DNA from: Palaemon carinicauda
Taxonomy: Eukaryota; Arthropoda; Malacostraca; Decapoda; Palaemonidae
NCBI RefSeq assembly: GCF_036898095.1
Contig: NC_090731.1
Coordinates: 137,317,345 to 137,381,344 of the forward strand
Direction: 5' to 3'
Length of the DNA stretch: 64,000 nt
This document shows positions 30,949 through 43,650 of the stretch, in pieces (the first letter of the stretch is position 1; each line of letters opens with the position of its first letter). The position numbers were made by a program, and so were the translations under genes. Under the pieces are notes generated by a model. It saw nothing but the letters and a program-made list of their open reading frames with translations, was not told where the DNA came from and made no database searches.

Positions 30949-33900
30949 GGCAAGAGTAGGTCATGATAATTCAGCAGAAATTGAAATAACTTATGAAAAT
31001 TCTACATAAATCAGCCTATTCTAACTACAGTACTTACTTTCACGTAAAATAAACATAAGTTTTGTCATTTCTGTACGTATTTAAATCGTCTGAAGCCAAA
31101 ATGGCTTGGCCACAGTTAAAGAGTAAATTTGGAAAGTATATAAGGATTTATGTGGTTACAAGGTGAACCGTTGCTATTTTTGTATATTGATACTATATGA
31201 CCTTGAAGATCAAGCAGAATAATTTTTTTGTTAAGTATTTCGACATTAGAAATAATTTTCTTCAGGTTATTTGCTATGATACGGACCTGTTGATGCTGAG
31301 TATACCAACTCCATGTGTAGCATTGATATTTTTACTCTTGTGCCAAGGCTGTTGTTTATACACCAAACTAGAAATCCATATTTAGAGTTCTACTAGGGAA
31401 GCTTGAATTTGGTTGTGCTTTGCTGCTTTAGTTGCAATTAAATTGTATATATTGTAGTAGCAATGGTTTTTCATACATTTGTAGTTATTGTACAGGCGTA
31501 AGTGTGAAAAGGAACTCGACCCATGGTATAAGAGTCTTTATGTCACTTGGGAGATGTTTTGGCATTTGATTCATAAATCTATTTTCAACTTACAAGGAGA
31601 AGAAAACAATTATTGTAAAATATGTGATTGGTTAAAATACAGTTTACATTGACTAGAATATGAAGTATGTAGTAGGAATAAAAGGTGAAATTAAAACATG
31701 AATAATTTTCATTGAAAGGTAAATGGTAGATAATCTATTTAAAAAAAAAAAAATGAGACAAAAGATGATTGGTCGTGATTAAGATTCAAGTTTTTTGTAC
31801 AGTACAGTATATACTGTAGTTTCTAAAAAATATCCTAACTTGTTCAAGTCTAGAATTTTACTGCTTCCATCCTTGTTCTTTGACTTATTCCTGTATGGTT
31901 ACCATATCGATTTCACATATTCTCACAAATTTCGGGTAAAACTACAATACTCAGTAGATCAGAACATCTTTGCTTGTTAAACAAGGCTAGGTATTGAAAA
32001 TTTTAAGGCTGAAGATTTGTTTTAAACCAAATAACAAGAATTCTTGAATTTGTATGCGTTAAAATTTCAAGGTTTAATTATAATCGAGAATAAAAATCTT
32101 TTACCATATTCAGTGTAGACTATATGGTTCATGTTCTCCATTCTTAATGTGATTTTGCAAGTGGGTAAATCCTTTCAGCATTCATTCTCTCAAATTTTAG
32201 CTTAGCGAACAGTAGTTAGGTCAGACAGTATTGTGTTTTTCAAGACGATTGTGTGTCTATACAGTATCTACTTGTGAGCTTAAAATGACTTATGTAGTTA
32301 AAAACTAAACTTCCCAGAATTGAGAGTCATGTTATTTACAATATTTATGTTCCTTTTCATACATGGATTAAGGTTTCCCATTAATCAATCCTTAGCCACA
32401 AATTTTGTACAATAATAAGTAATATCCTAACATTCAATAGTTTATCCGTCCTCAAACAGGGTTCCAAAAGTTTAGTGAATGTGGCTAATAATTGTTCATA
32501 TGAATTTTATACATAACCTGGTATAGTATATGTTAATTTCCAAAAGCTAACCACACTTCACAAAAACTTTTTAGATATTATTATTATTATGAATTAATGC
32601 GTGTGCATTTTGAGCTTGCTTAGAACATTTTTTATTTTATTTTTTGGTAAAAGTTTGCTAATTCCTTTTTCTTTATACAATTACTATATATCTTTTATGT
32701 AGGATGAAATGAATAGAATTGGACATATATTCCCATGTGATCTTATTAATATATTCGTTTTGGGACTTGGTCTGTATCCTTCTTTGAGAAAATCTTAACC
32801 TATTTAAGTCCCGAGAATATCAACCTCTGTCTAGTTCAGCTACTATCAGATTACGATATTGTAATCATCTTTATTATTATTTTTGTCTCCACATATTGAT
32901 ATCACTAATTTTTCTAGTTACCAGTTAAATTGCTGTCTATTTTTTAATGTGAGAAAGAAAAGTGTAATAGTTTATCTCTTGACCTCATTTACTCTAGTCT
33001 GATTAAATGTTTATTAAATTTGTCTTGTAAGACTTATAGCACTGTAGTGCAGTACTCATCAAATGGCTTGAACTGATGTCAAATTTAGACAGTGGATCCA
33101 GAACAATATTTCTAATGAGGCCAAATGCTAAAGAAATGTTTTAATTTTACTTCAAGGGAAGAAGATAATTTTGGAAAGTGGATGTAAAAGCCTACCAACT
33201 AAGTGAACATTCCCGCAGGTCTCGAATGACCCACTTTCTAAATTTATATCCTTCCCTTGACTTCCGTAGCTTCCTTGTCCTTAGGGCATTGTATACATGA
33301 TGATCAGCCCTCACTTGTTGAAAGACCTTCATTTGTGTTCATTCGCTTCTTGACAAGCTCATAGCGTACTTGAACTTGAACTTGTTGTTTTCCAAGACTC
33401 GTGTCACAAGGTGCCTTTTATTTTCAGAGATCAGTTAATATAAAAAATTAAGCCTGAAAATTATTACATGACATTTGTCACGAAAATATCCAGTGTCACT
33501 GATTATCTATCCTTTTCCATCTTATATATGACCTTGGGTATATGTTTCATAAGTCATAATATTGTGAATTATTTTTTTTTAAACATATTGACAGCAGTAT
33601 GACAATATTTCTTGTATTTGACTAGATATGCGTTCTTGCCTTTAAAAGTGTAATTCCTTTTTTCAAGGATATTTCATTTTCTATTTGAGCGTGCATTTTA
33701 ATTGTGCTATATTGTATTACTAAATCAGTTTATCTGTGTGCAATGTTACTTTCACTCCCTTGCATTTGAAGCTATTTGGTTTGCAGATTTTCTTTGGTAA
33801 AAATAGGTAAATGATGAAATTGAAAGCATATTTCTCATTTACATTTTTTATTACAAGATTAATTTTTAAGTCCTTACTAGTTTTTCATCTCGGGAATTGC

Positions 33901-35127
33901 AGTAAATTATAATTCAATTCAGTATATATTTAACTCTATCACAGTTCTCTACCTCTTTTTCAAGTGTCCATCTAACTTTAGTGCATAAAAAATGTGTACT
34001 TGGTTGCATGCAGTTTTCAACCAACTTGATTACCCTTTTTACTATTATCGAGCAATATTTGTAGCCACTAGTCATCACATTTTGTTAAAACTTTAAAGTT
34101 TCCTAGAACGATAAAAAATAATAAACGCTCTAAGGTTTCTTTGGTTTACGTAATTGAAAAATGCCTTTCAAGTTGCAATTAATTTCTTTAGATACATTTT
34201 GATGATCATCAGTTCTTTGACCTATTTCTAATTTATGTGCTCAAAACTTTGGAACCTTAGTATCCTTCATAGAACTTAAATAACTTAAGGGTTGCAAATT
34301 CTCAGGCATCTGTCTCAAACTACTGTACTTATTTATTCGTGTGCCCTTTTTGTATGTCTTTGTAAGGTAGAAGATTAAAATATTTATTAAAAACTACCAA
34401 AGGTAGATAGTGGTATTACTGAACCTAATAGGTTATCAAAGCAGATTTTGTTTTGAAGTATATGATATAACCAAGATTAGATAGAAGTAATGTGAATTCT
34501 TAGGAATTTTATTAACTGCTTCATGGCCAAGTGACATTTTCATCAGACAAAATGGAAATTGCTGTGATGGAAAGTCACCTAAATTGATACTATATAGCTT
34601 GTCTTGTAGCAGGTGGAATTAACTTTTGTATTATCTACAATCCAACAGAATCAGATCCATGTTAGGATTTAGCTGTGAGAAGCAAATTCCAAAGCTTAGA
34701 AGTAGAGATATCATCATCCACAAAACCTTTAAATAAACACAATCAGGCTAAATCAAATACAGAGATCCTTTAATCTAATATGTCTTTATTACGAAAGTTA
34801 GTTATCTTCATACGGCATCTTGATAGTTGATGTAAAATTTAACCATGGAACTAAGGGTTAGTAGAAAAAAACCCATAAAACTCAAGGAAAATTGACAAAT
34901 AATATTGCTAATAGCGAGTGAAAACAGGTTAGTGGATTAGATAAAATGCAACAGGATCCTTGACCAAGTGTCTAATTGGTTGCCCCAAGAATTAAGTGGT
35001 TTCATCAAACGTATGAACAATAAGCTATAGAATGGTGTCCAACATTCAGAGTTCTACGATAAAAAGAAAAGAACATGAATTTACAACAAAGTCTGCATTT
35101 ATGCCTAAATATCATAAGCCAGACAAT
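30949..35127. other. unassigned region downstream of the zinc-finger gene
   Basis: AT-rich, with no frame above about 65 codons, no recognisable domain or RNA gene. The first part is probably the 3' UTR (AATAAA at 31048; another GAATAAAAGG near 31677). A short A run lies at 31741-31753. I see no transposon here, in contrast with both flanks. Confidence 0.55.
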
Positions 35128-36308
35128 GATCTATAATTAAACAAATTACAGTTATCTCTAATGGGGAATGTGGCAACGTACAGACACTCTTAACTCAACG
35201 TGTTGTAGGTCCCAATGCCGAGGTGAGCTCCAAAGTGGGTGCTTATTGAGGTCAATGATATTTCCCCAAGTTAACGGTGAAAACAGAATAACAGAGCCTT
35301 GGTGTTTGCTGCTTCCAGGTGGGCTCCTTCCTCACCTAGACACACCAGGTAGAGCCTTGGAAGATATTCACAGAGGACAGGCCATGCAGCATGTCAATAG
35401 TATGACAGCATTCAGTGTTCCATGATCTATAATTAAACAAATTACAGTTATCTCTAATGGGAAATGTGGCAATGTATAGACACTCTTAACTCAATGTGTT
35501 GTAGGTCCCAATGCCGAGGTGAGCTCCAAAGTGGGTGCTTATTGAGGTCAATGATATTTCCCCAAGTTAACGGTGAAAACAGAATAACAGAGCCTTGGTG
35601 TTTGCTGCTTCCAGGTGGGCTCCTTCCTCATCTAGACACACCAGGTAGAGCCTTGGAAGATATTCACAGAGGACAGGCCATGCAGCATGTCAATAGTATG
35701 ACAGCATTCAGTGTTCCATGATCTATAATTAAACAAATTACAGTTATCTCTAATGGGAAATGTGGCAATGTATAGACACTTAACTCAACGTGTTGTAGGT
35801 CCCAATGCCGAGGTGAGCTCCAAAGTGAGTGCTTATTGAGGTCAATGATATTTCCCCAAGTTAACGGTGAAAACAGAATAACAGCCTTGGTGTTTGCTGC
35901 TTCCAGGTGGGCTCCTTCCTCACCTAGACACACCAGGTAGAGCCTTGGAAGATATTCACAGAGGACAGGCCATGCAGCATGTCAATAGTATGACAGCATT
36001 CAGTGTTCCATGATCTATAATTAAACAAATTACAGTTATCTCTAATGGGAAATGTGGCAATGTATAGACACTCTTAACTCAATGTGTTGTAGGTCCCAAT
36101 GCCGAGGTGAGCTCCAAAGTGGGTGCTTATTGAGGTCAATGATATTTCCCCAAGTTAACGGTGAAAACAGAATAACAGAGCCTTGGTGTTTGCTGCTTCC
36201 AGGTGGGCTCCTTCCTCATCTAGACACACCAGGTAGAGCCTTGGAAGATATTCACAGAGGACAGGCCATGCAGCATGTCAATAGTATGACAGCATTCAGT
36301 GTTCCATG
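35128..36308. repeat. tandem array of four ~296 bp units
   Basis: Units 35128-35423, 35424-35719, 35720-36011 and 36012-36308, each starting GATCTATAATTAAACAAATT and ending GCATTCAGTGTTCCAT. Units differ by a few substitutions; unit 3 has small deletions (TCT near 35780 and GA near 35885). An 85-codon frame is open in three units but lost in unit 3, so coding is unlikely. Satellite-like or locally duplicated DNA. Confidence 0.95.
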
Positions 36309-37189
36309 TACGCTTTCTGCTGTAGATTGGGCCACTTGTAAGGAGGAATTCTTTCATCTCCCTTCCAAACAGCAAAATAAAACTGTCTCTTCCTTAGCCT
36401 CTCTGGCATGAGGTGACATATCAGGGATACAAAATGTATTTGATTTGTGTGTAGGAGGAGAGGGTTTGTGTGAGGTGTCTATTTAGAATACAAGGAGTAA
36501 TCTGTGGTTCCAGGGAAATATATAGTACCTAAGAATAAGATTAACTGTGATATTTACAAAAATTGATTTAATGATAGAGAAATCAGCAAAGTCAGTACAT
36601 AGCGAACAATGAATTTCCTAAACAAACAAACTTTTAATGTTGGTCAGAGAGATATGAATGAAATACACAAATATTAATGCATACCACGAATGGCAACTAA
36701 AACTAAAAGAATAATCTATCCTGAAATACATTGCTTTGGGAAACACTGTAAGAACCATTTCTTTCAGATTGCTAAATACTTACAGAGAATTCTACCTGTC
36801 ATGACATCATGAAAAGAATCTCTGCAAGTGTGATATAAAATGGAGAGGTTACAGTAACTCAAATAAATCGTGCAGGAGTCAAAAGGAAATCAAAGGGTAG
36901 CTAAATTACATTGTGCAGAAACAAAATAAAATAGGAGGCAAGAAAAACAAATGTTAATTCTTCATGGATTCCATCATTTGTGATACAGAGAACCGTACAA
37001 CCTATCAAATAAAAAATCACATATTTGAGTTTTCACAATAAGTACCCTCACAGCCTGACTTTTTCAAACCAATCACGTCATTTGCACCCAGCCTGCTTTG
37101 CACTGCTTCCCTCACTGCTCAGTTTCATTTTTTCTTCATATGTCCTTACTGTCCTTACATGTGCATCTCCCTCCTCATCCTGACATATT
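36309..37189. other. unassigned non-coding DNA
   Basis: No frame or repeat that I can recognise. Begins with sequence continuing out of the last tandem unit (TACGCTTTCTGCTGTAGATT), probably the single-copy flank of the array. Confidence 0.5.
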
Positions 37190-37800
37190 TTGCCCCACTT
37201 TTACCTTGCCTTTGTGCAAAATCATGGCCAAAAAAAGAGAGCTGCTTCAACATCCAAAAGTTCTGCTAAATGTCAGAGGAAGGTCATGACGCATGAGGAT
37301 AAGGTAAATGTCCTTGAGTGCAAGGGAGGGATGAATTATGCAGCCGTAGGAAGACTTTTCGGCGTTAACAAGAGTACCGTGAAGTACATAAAGAAGAATG
37401 CGCCCAAGTGTCCCACGCAGTGCGAAGGTTGTATCAAGTTGAGGGAACAGGCCTGGTTAAGATGGATAATGCCCTTAGTTGATCGAGGACCAGCAACGTA
37501 AGGGTATTGCCATCAACTCGCTCACTATTCTGGAAAAGCAAAGTCTACACCATTTCACGGAAGATGATCCTCAGCCGTCCACCAGCTAAGACTGCAACCC
37601 CACAAATGCTTTTACAAGCTAGCAAAGGCTGCTTCGATAAGTTTAAGCGACGTTTTGGCCTCAAGAATGTGAAAATTACTGGGGAGTCTCCCTCTACAGA
37701 CCATGACGTAGCAGCAAATTTCCCAGACAAGCATCAAAAGCTCATCGTGGAGAAGGAGTATAAGCCAGAATAAATCTGGAATATGGAGGAAACTGGTAAG
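37190..37800 (+). pseudogene. Tigger/pogo-like transposase N-terminus (CENP-B type)
   Basis: Frame 37190-37501 contains E-D-K-V-N-V-L-E, Y-A-A-V-G-R-L-F-G-V-N and S-T-V-K-Y-I-K-K-N, the Psq/CENP-B N-terminal helix-turn-helix. Frame 37507-37773 contains A-S-K-G-C-F-D-K-F-K-R-R-F-G-L, the second HTH, then W-N-M-E-E-T-G, the start of the DDE domain with Asp replaced by Glu. The order fits a Tigger-type DNA transposon. A frameshift near 37500 and loss of the DDE catalytic part show a dead fragment. Confidence 0.82.
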
Positions 37801-38112
37801 TTTAGGGACATTTATATTTAGAATTCTTATGTTCTGTATAGTAGTTACTGTATAAAGTAGTTTACTGTACATAATTAATTTGTTTAAATCTTGTTTAGAT
37901 TTAGCTTAAAATTTTCCTGAACTTATAGAACTGCAGTTCTAACAATTTGAATTAGTTTTTGGTACCTTTAGTACCTGTAAATACTGTACTGTAATGTATT
38001 TGATTTATTATTTAAATTTTTCCATTTGTACTGTACTTACGTGTAACGTAAATGTTAATTAGCATACATACCTTTTCTTAAATTTACATGTGTGGTAATT
38101 TAATTTATATAC

Positions 38113-39075
38113 TGTACTCATAACATAATTAATGTGAAGAGAGCACTAGATGAAACGAGAGCAGAAAAAGTACCTAGTATGAATGGTGTAATGGCTGAGA
38201 TGTAAAAGGAATGGGGTGTGACTGTACTGGAATGGGTGGTGACATTGTTCAATATATGTTTGATGTTATCAAAGGTGCCAGTGGACTGGGTGTGCACATG
38301 TATTGTTCCGTTATACAAAGGTAAGGGAGATGTGCATAAGTGTTGTAATTCAAGTGGTATTAGTTTGTTGATTTTGGTTGGAATTGTATGGTAGAGTGTT
38401 AATTAATAGGATTAAAGATAAAACAGGGGATGCAATCTTAGAAGTGCAGGGTGGCTTTAGAAGAGGTAGGACATGTCTGGATCAGAATTTTATAGTTAGG
38501 CAGATAGGTGAAAAATATTTAGCAAAAGGTAAGGAGTTATATGTTGCAATTATGGATGTAGAGAAAGCATACAAGAGAGTTGGTAAGGAAGTGACATGGA
38601 ATGTGATAGGTTATATGGAATTGGTGAAAGGTTGTTGCAAGCAGCGAAGAGTTTATACCAAGGCAGTAAAGCATGTGTTAGGATAGGGAATGAAGTGAGT
38701 GAGTGGTTTCCAGTGAGAGTGAAGCTGAGACAGGGATGTGTGATGTCATCATGGCTGTTCAGTTTGTTTGTTGATAGAACTGTGAGAGAGGCGAATGCTC
38801 GGTCAATGATTGAAGTTGATAGATAAAACAGATCATGAGGGAGAGGAAAATCAGTTGGCAGCAGACTCAAAGGAGAAGCTGTGTCAATTGGTGACATAGT
38901 TTGGGAGGGTGTGTGGAGGAAGAAAGTTGTCAGTTAATATGGTAAGAGTAGGGTTATGAGATGCACGAGAAGGGAGGGTGGTGCTAGATTGAATGTCATG
39001 TTCATTGTATAATTACATGAAGTAAATCAGTTTAAGTACTTAGGCTCTGTTGTTGCTTCAAATGGGGAAGTGGTA
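38113..39075 (+). pseudogene. RTE-type LINE fragment, degraded
   Basis: Matches the RTE element at 48827-51525 in pieces: R-A-L-D-E-T-R, C-I-V-P-L-Y-K-G-K-G-D, V-Q-G-G-F-R-R-G-R (38378-38686), M-D-V-E-K-A-Y and L-R-Q-G-C-V-M-S-S-W (38596-38826). The F-A-D-D region is deleted. It stops abruptly where L3 begins. Confidence 0.85.
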
Positions 39076-41215
39076 GCAGATGTTAAGCTTGTTCTTTTGA
39101 ATGAAAATCTTGTCAACATAATTGATATGTGTATCCTTTCTTGTGTGCTAAAGTACCGAGTGAAAAACAAACCCTAGTTCAGTGATGAATGTAGACATAC
39201 TTATTTGGAGAAGCAAGAGGCCTATCATCTTTGGAAGAGGAACAGATCAGATTTGGCTTGGAATAACTAACTCAGCTAAGACCTTTTGCTGAGAGGTTTT
39301 GCTTCAACTGGAAAGGAATAAAAGTACATCCCAGGAACATAAGTGGTGGGCTACCCTGAAATCTGCACTCTTTGGTGTAGATGTAACAGTTCCTTCGTTA
39401 CTTAAACTAGATGGCTCTGTCATTCACTGTCCAAAGGAAAAGACAATCCTTTTGGCTGATGTGTTTGACTGTAAGTAGATTAATGAGAAACATGATCTTC
39501 CTCATTTCTGTTTTCCTGAGTCTAAACTAACTAGTTTAGCTTTTTGAACTAGTGAAATTAAGACTCTTTTGATGGACCTTGATGTTTTATGGAGGTGTAG
39601 ACCCAAATGGTATTTTTGCTTTGTTTTTTTTTTTTTGTAAAGACTGCAGATTTCTTAGCTTCTAAGTTACCTGTTATTTGCCACAAGTTAGCAAGAAGAG
39701 GTTCTTTTAGCACTTGTTGGAGAATTGGTAATGTTATTCCATTTTGTAAATGTGTTGTGGTAGCTCAAGTCCAGCCGATTACCACCCAATTTCCATAACA
39801 GCCATATCATCTAGATTTTTTGACGTCCTTTTGCTAAATGACTAAATAGGTTTCCGAAAGGTAATCATCTGTTCGCTAGTTTGCAATTTGACTTTTGTAA
39901 AGCCCTTGGAGCATGTGATGCACTTTCTACAACTTCTAATACTCTCCAGAATTCCCTTGGTTGTGGACAGGAAGCTCGTATGATAAGGTTTGATTTTTAT
40001 TGCTGCCTTTGCTGAGGTTAATCGTGAGGCCCTTGTTTTCAAACTCGAACTGTTGGGTGTGGGTGGGTCTTTTCTAAGCATCATTATTGAATTTTTTCAG
40101 TAAAGAGTTGATGATGATGTGCACCATAGCTAGTATAGGAATGTGATATCTGGCTCCTCGTGCAAAATTCCAAGGGCTCTTGCTCTTAGTTGGAAGTTAG
40201 AGTTCCTTCTTGTAACGTAGTACATGTGATACGAACTCTGAAAGGAGTCTGGTGTTCCTCAGAGTAGTGTACTTGGCACATTACAATACTTTTCATACTA
40301 TATACACATGATATGTGTTTTGGCCTAGAAAACAAACTCATTGCATATGTAGACAACTCCAGAATATAAATCTGGAGTTGCTGAATCCCTCAATAGAGAT
40401 CTTGCTAGAATTAATGAATGGTGCAAATTATGGGACATGAAGATGAACCTTAACAAAAATAAAAGTATGATTGTAAGTATGTTAAGGACAGTGGCTCCTC
40501 TACATCCAGATCTCAGCATTGATACTGTTTCTTTTTCTTTTTTTTTTCAACTAGTTTGACTCTTAAGATTTTAGGTGTGGTTCTTGGTAGCAAATTTACT
40601 TGAGAGAAATACTTTCGGTTTGTCTCATCTTCAATTGCGCTGGCTATTCTGAAGTGTTTTAACTTTTTCATTTTGCCAAGTTTCAAGTATTGTTCTTCTG
40701 TCTGGTCTTCAGCTGCGAATCTCATGTTAACTGTTGAACAGGAACTTACAGTCTTTCAATTTAAATTTCTTATTCTTGATTTAGGTACAGTATTAATCTC
40801 TGGCACCATTGTTCAATAGTTCATTATGCATGTTGCATGAGAATTTTCATAATTCTTACCATCCTTTGCATTCAGATCTTCTGAATGCAGTATAATAGAA
40901 CTTTTATTCCAGCTGTGACCAAGTTGTGGAGTGATTTTCTTAATCAGGTACTTAAATCGGTGGAACTTCAAAAGTCCAAACCTTTCAGCGAATGTTTTCA
41001 TGTTGAACAGGCTGACATAAGTCTCTTTTTATAATTTATATGCAAAAGATCTTTTTCAATGTTGTTACTGTTCTTGAAATATTTCATTTTAATTGTTCAT
41101 TACTTCTCTTGTAGTTTATTTCCTTTCCTGACTGTGCTATTTTTCCTGTTGGAGCCCTTGGGCTTATAATATCCTGTTTTTCCAACTAGGGTTGTAGCAT
41201 AGCTAGTAATAGTAA
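39076..41215 (+). mobile_element. L3: CR1-like LINE, 5'-truncated and degraded
   Basis: Aligns with L1 from about 7220 to its AAT tail. Recognisable stretches: L-A-R-R-G-S-F-S-T-C-W-R-I-G-N-V near 39690, and the 3' UTR block TGTTGGAGCCCTTGGGCTTA near 41145. Many stops and indels; older than L1 and L2. Confidence 0.85.
40155..40245 (+). other. DIRS recombinase scrap inside L3
   Basis: Between the L3 counterparts of I-S-G and V-P-Q-G-S lies about 90 bp reading A-L-S-W-K-L-E, resembling the S-x-E-V-R-P-S-P-W-N-V-V stretch of DIRS recombinases at nucleotide level (TGGAAGTTAGAGTTCCTTCT, ACGAACTCTGAAAGGAG). L3 sequence resumes at GGTGTTCCTCAGAGTAG. Confidence 0.5.
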
Positions 41216-41435
41216 ACATATTATCACGACTGAGGCTATAAGAAACCAGATGAAGAAAACTCCAAACTGGATAGCACCAAGCCCCTGATAAAGTTCATAG
41301 TTACTGGCTCAAAAACTTTGAAGCCTTACATAAAGAATGACAGAACAACTCCAGCATTGTATCCGACACTACCGAACACCTGAATGGAGTTCCACAGGAA
41401 GAACTTGCCAAATTCAAAAAGGCAAAAATGCAGGT
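41216..41435 (+). pseudogene. R2-like LINE, segment 1 of 3
   Basis: Reads N-W-I-A-P-S-P, Y-W-L-K-N-F, L-N-G-V-P-Q-E-E-L, a pre-RT region of a LINE family distinct from the CR1-like and RTE elements. It ends at the left terminus of DIRS-D and continues at 48244. Clade assignment is uncertain; the C-terminal layout resembles R2-type elements. Confidence 0.6.
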
Positions 41436-41436
41436 A

Positions 41437-41609
41437 ATTTTTCAATATTAATCTTACCCGATAATCATGTAGCTGTCAACTCTGTTGCCGACAGAAATCT
41501 ACGGTAGGGATACGCCAGCGATCGCTATACAGGTGGGGGTGAACACCACAGCGCCATCTGTGGTCAGGTACTCCAGTACTTCTTGTCAACACCACCTCAA
41601 TTTTTCCTC
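41437..41609 (+). repeat. DIRS-D left inverted terminal repeat
   Basis: TTTTTCAATATTAATCTTAC through CACCTCAATTTTTCCTC. Its complement, apart from the outermost ~20 bp and one A, is at 48051-48230. A polypyrimidine-AG site (TTGTCTCTGCAG) lies downstream at about 42145-42156. Confidence 0.93.
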
Positions 41610-43389
41610 TGTCGTGCCTCCGGCTAGACCTACATGGATACGCTGTTGATTCTGGAGTTATTGCTCACGATTTGGTGATGTATTTGCTCTAGAATTTAGC
41701 CTTCGCTATTCAGGAAGCTATATCATTAGCTTAGCAAGTTTTTGGAATTAATTTGATTTAATTTTGGTACGAAGAGAGTATGAACTCTCTTTCACTTTTA
41801 AATGGCCGACCCTTCCCTTAGACGGAAGTGTTGGTGTCGAAGAGAGTATAGACTCTCTTAATTTTGCTTAACAAAAGTTATAGATTTATTTTATATCTCT
41901 CCGTCTTTTATAGGCCTCTTTGATTAACTTCCTTAAATTATTATAAACTTATTAAAATTAATTTTTATATTTGTTTATATTCGACCTTTCCTAATAGTAG
42001 GCGGTCTTTTCTTGGAACGAAGTTAATTAACATTGAGCCCGTCATTTCGTTTTTACCTGTTAACATATTATGCTATTTTAATGTTTTTGAAAGAATTTCT
42101 TTGATAGTCTTGTACTGTTTTCAAAGTTGAACTAACGTTTTGTTTTGTCTCTGCAGTTGTTGACGTTCAGAACGTTCAACTTGCGCTCTATCGTTACGAT
42201 AGAGATAGAGTCTATCACGGTGTCACGTTGCAGTAAGAGTAAACCGATTCTAGCGTTTTGTTCATTCTTTCTTAGCTTAAATGGTTTTAATTCTAATAAA
42301 GGAACTTTTTATTTGGGAAATCTTTCAGTTTTTTTCCTTTAACAATAATATGTTTTAACGATATATATATTGGGCTCTTCTCTCTGGTGCTAAGTCAAGA
42401 GAGAGAGAGAGAGAGAGATAGAGACGGAGGGAGAGAGAGGAGGATAAACGTTTCGTTCAAGCGGGTAACGTTGTTATCGTTTTTGCTCTTCTCCCTAGTC
42501 TCTTTAGGGGAAGAAGGTAAACGTTTCTAGAGTTTTATTCTTGTTCTCAGGCTTTATGCGGTGAGAGATTTTAAACGTAGTTTATTTGATCTAGTGTTTA
42601 GTCTCTTTTCCAGCCACTGAATTATTTATCTTTCATTATGTTTTTCTGTTACATTGTAATACTGTTTTCGCAATTACTAACTTTTAATGAAGGATAGAAT
42701 TGCGTGTTTCAGGTACAAACCACTTAAAGTTTCGAGTTCAGTGAAATAAGTGCAAACAGAAAATCAAAAGTGATAAAGTGATAAGCGCAAAGTGTTACAG
42801 TGTTGCGTTCGAGGGTTCGTCTGTTCGTGCCAGTTGTTCGCCTAGTCTGGGACCTCTTACAAGCTCCCAAGCCCAGGGGAGAAGTAATGTCGAAGGACTT
42901 ATGGGTTCAGCAGGCCTTGATCGACGAACAGACGTTTCCCTCCGTGGTTTCGGGTGTTACCAACTCACGTAACCAACGTGATCACCCCACCCACACAAAG
43001 ACGAGAGAGCCCTTTTATTCCTCGTCTGCGGAAGAGGTTTCTCGCAGAAACCATGGACCAAATCTTGCAGCTTTTAAGTGCAAGTCGGTCCCTTCCGCGC
43101 AAGTCCAACTCCTAGGTGTAGCCATTAGCACTGGGTCAGTTCGGACTTGCTGCAGTACGACAACTGCACACCTCCCAGAGAGGCAAGGTGGTATCGCAAC
43201 AGACAGTAACTCCGTCTGTTGCCGCACCAGCTGTTTTAGACCCTCAGTTTCAACGGACAGTAGCTCCGTTTGTTGTTGTCTTTCTTAAACTCTAGTGGTC
43301 TATGCTGCTGACAATGCAGTCTCAGCTTGCGATGTTGATGCAGGAGTTTCAGGCAGAGAAGGTTAGCACACCTCCTCCTGCGAGCGCTC

Positions 43390-43650
43390 ATGAGGCAGCC
43401 GCCTCAACTCCACCTCTGCGCAGTCCACCCTGCCAGACGTATGATGTTGAGGTTCCTCAGCCTACCTCCACGCGTGAGCTGCCGCATTGGGAGTTGCCAG
43501 ATACCAGCGCTGTGCAGCTCATGAGGCAGCCGCCTCAACTCCACCTCTGCGCAGGCCACCCTGCCAGACGTATGATGTTGAGGTTCCTCAACCTACCTCC
43601 ACGCGTGAGCTGCCGCATTGGGAGTTGCCAGATACCAGCACTGTACAGCA
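43390..43650 (+). repeat. 131-bp tandem duplication in DIRS-D gag
   Basis: ATGAGGCAGCCGCCTCAACT starts at 43390 and again at 43521, with near identity over the whole unit (GATGTTGAGGTTCCTCARCC and GCATTGGGAGTTGCCAGATA in both). Confidence 0.92.

Noticed and set aside
30669..30953. Minus-strand ORF of S/I/L repeats
   Set aside because: Shadow of the acidic 24-bp repeat of the zinc-finger gene on the other strand.
35168..36411. Repeated 85-codon ORF as a tandem gene family
   Set aside because: The frame is lost in the third unit by small deletions, and changes between units show no codon pattern; satellite DNA is simpler.
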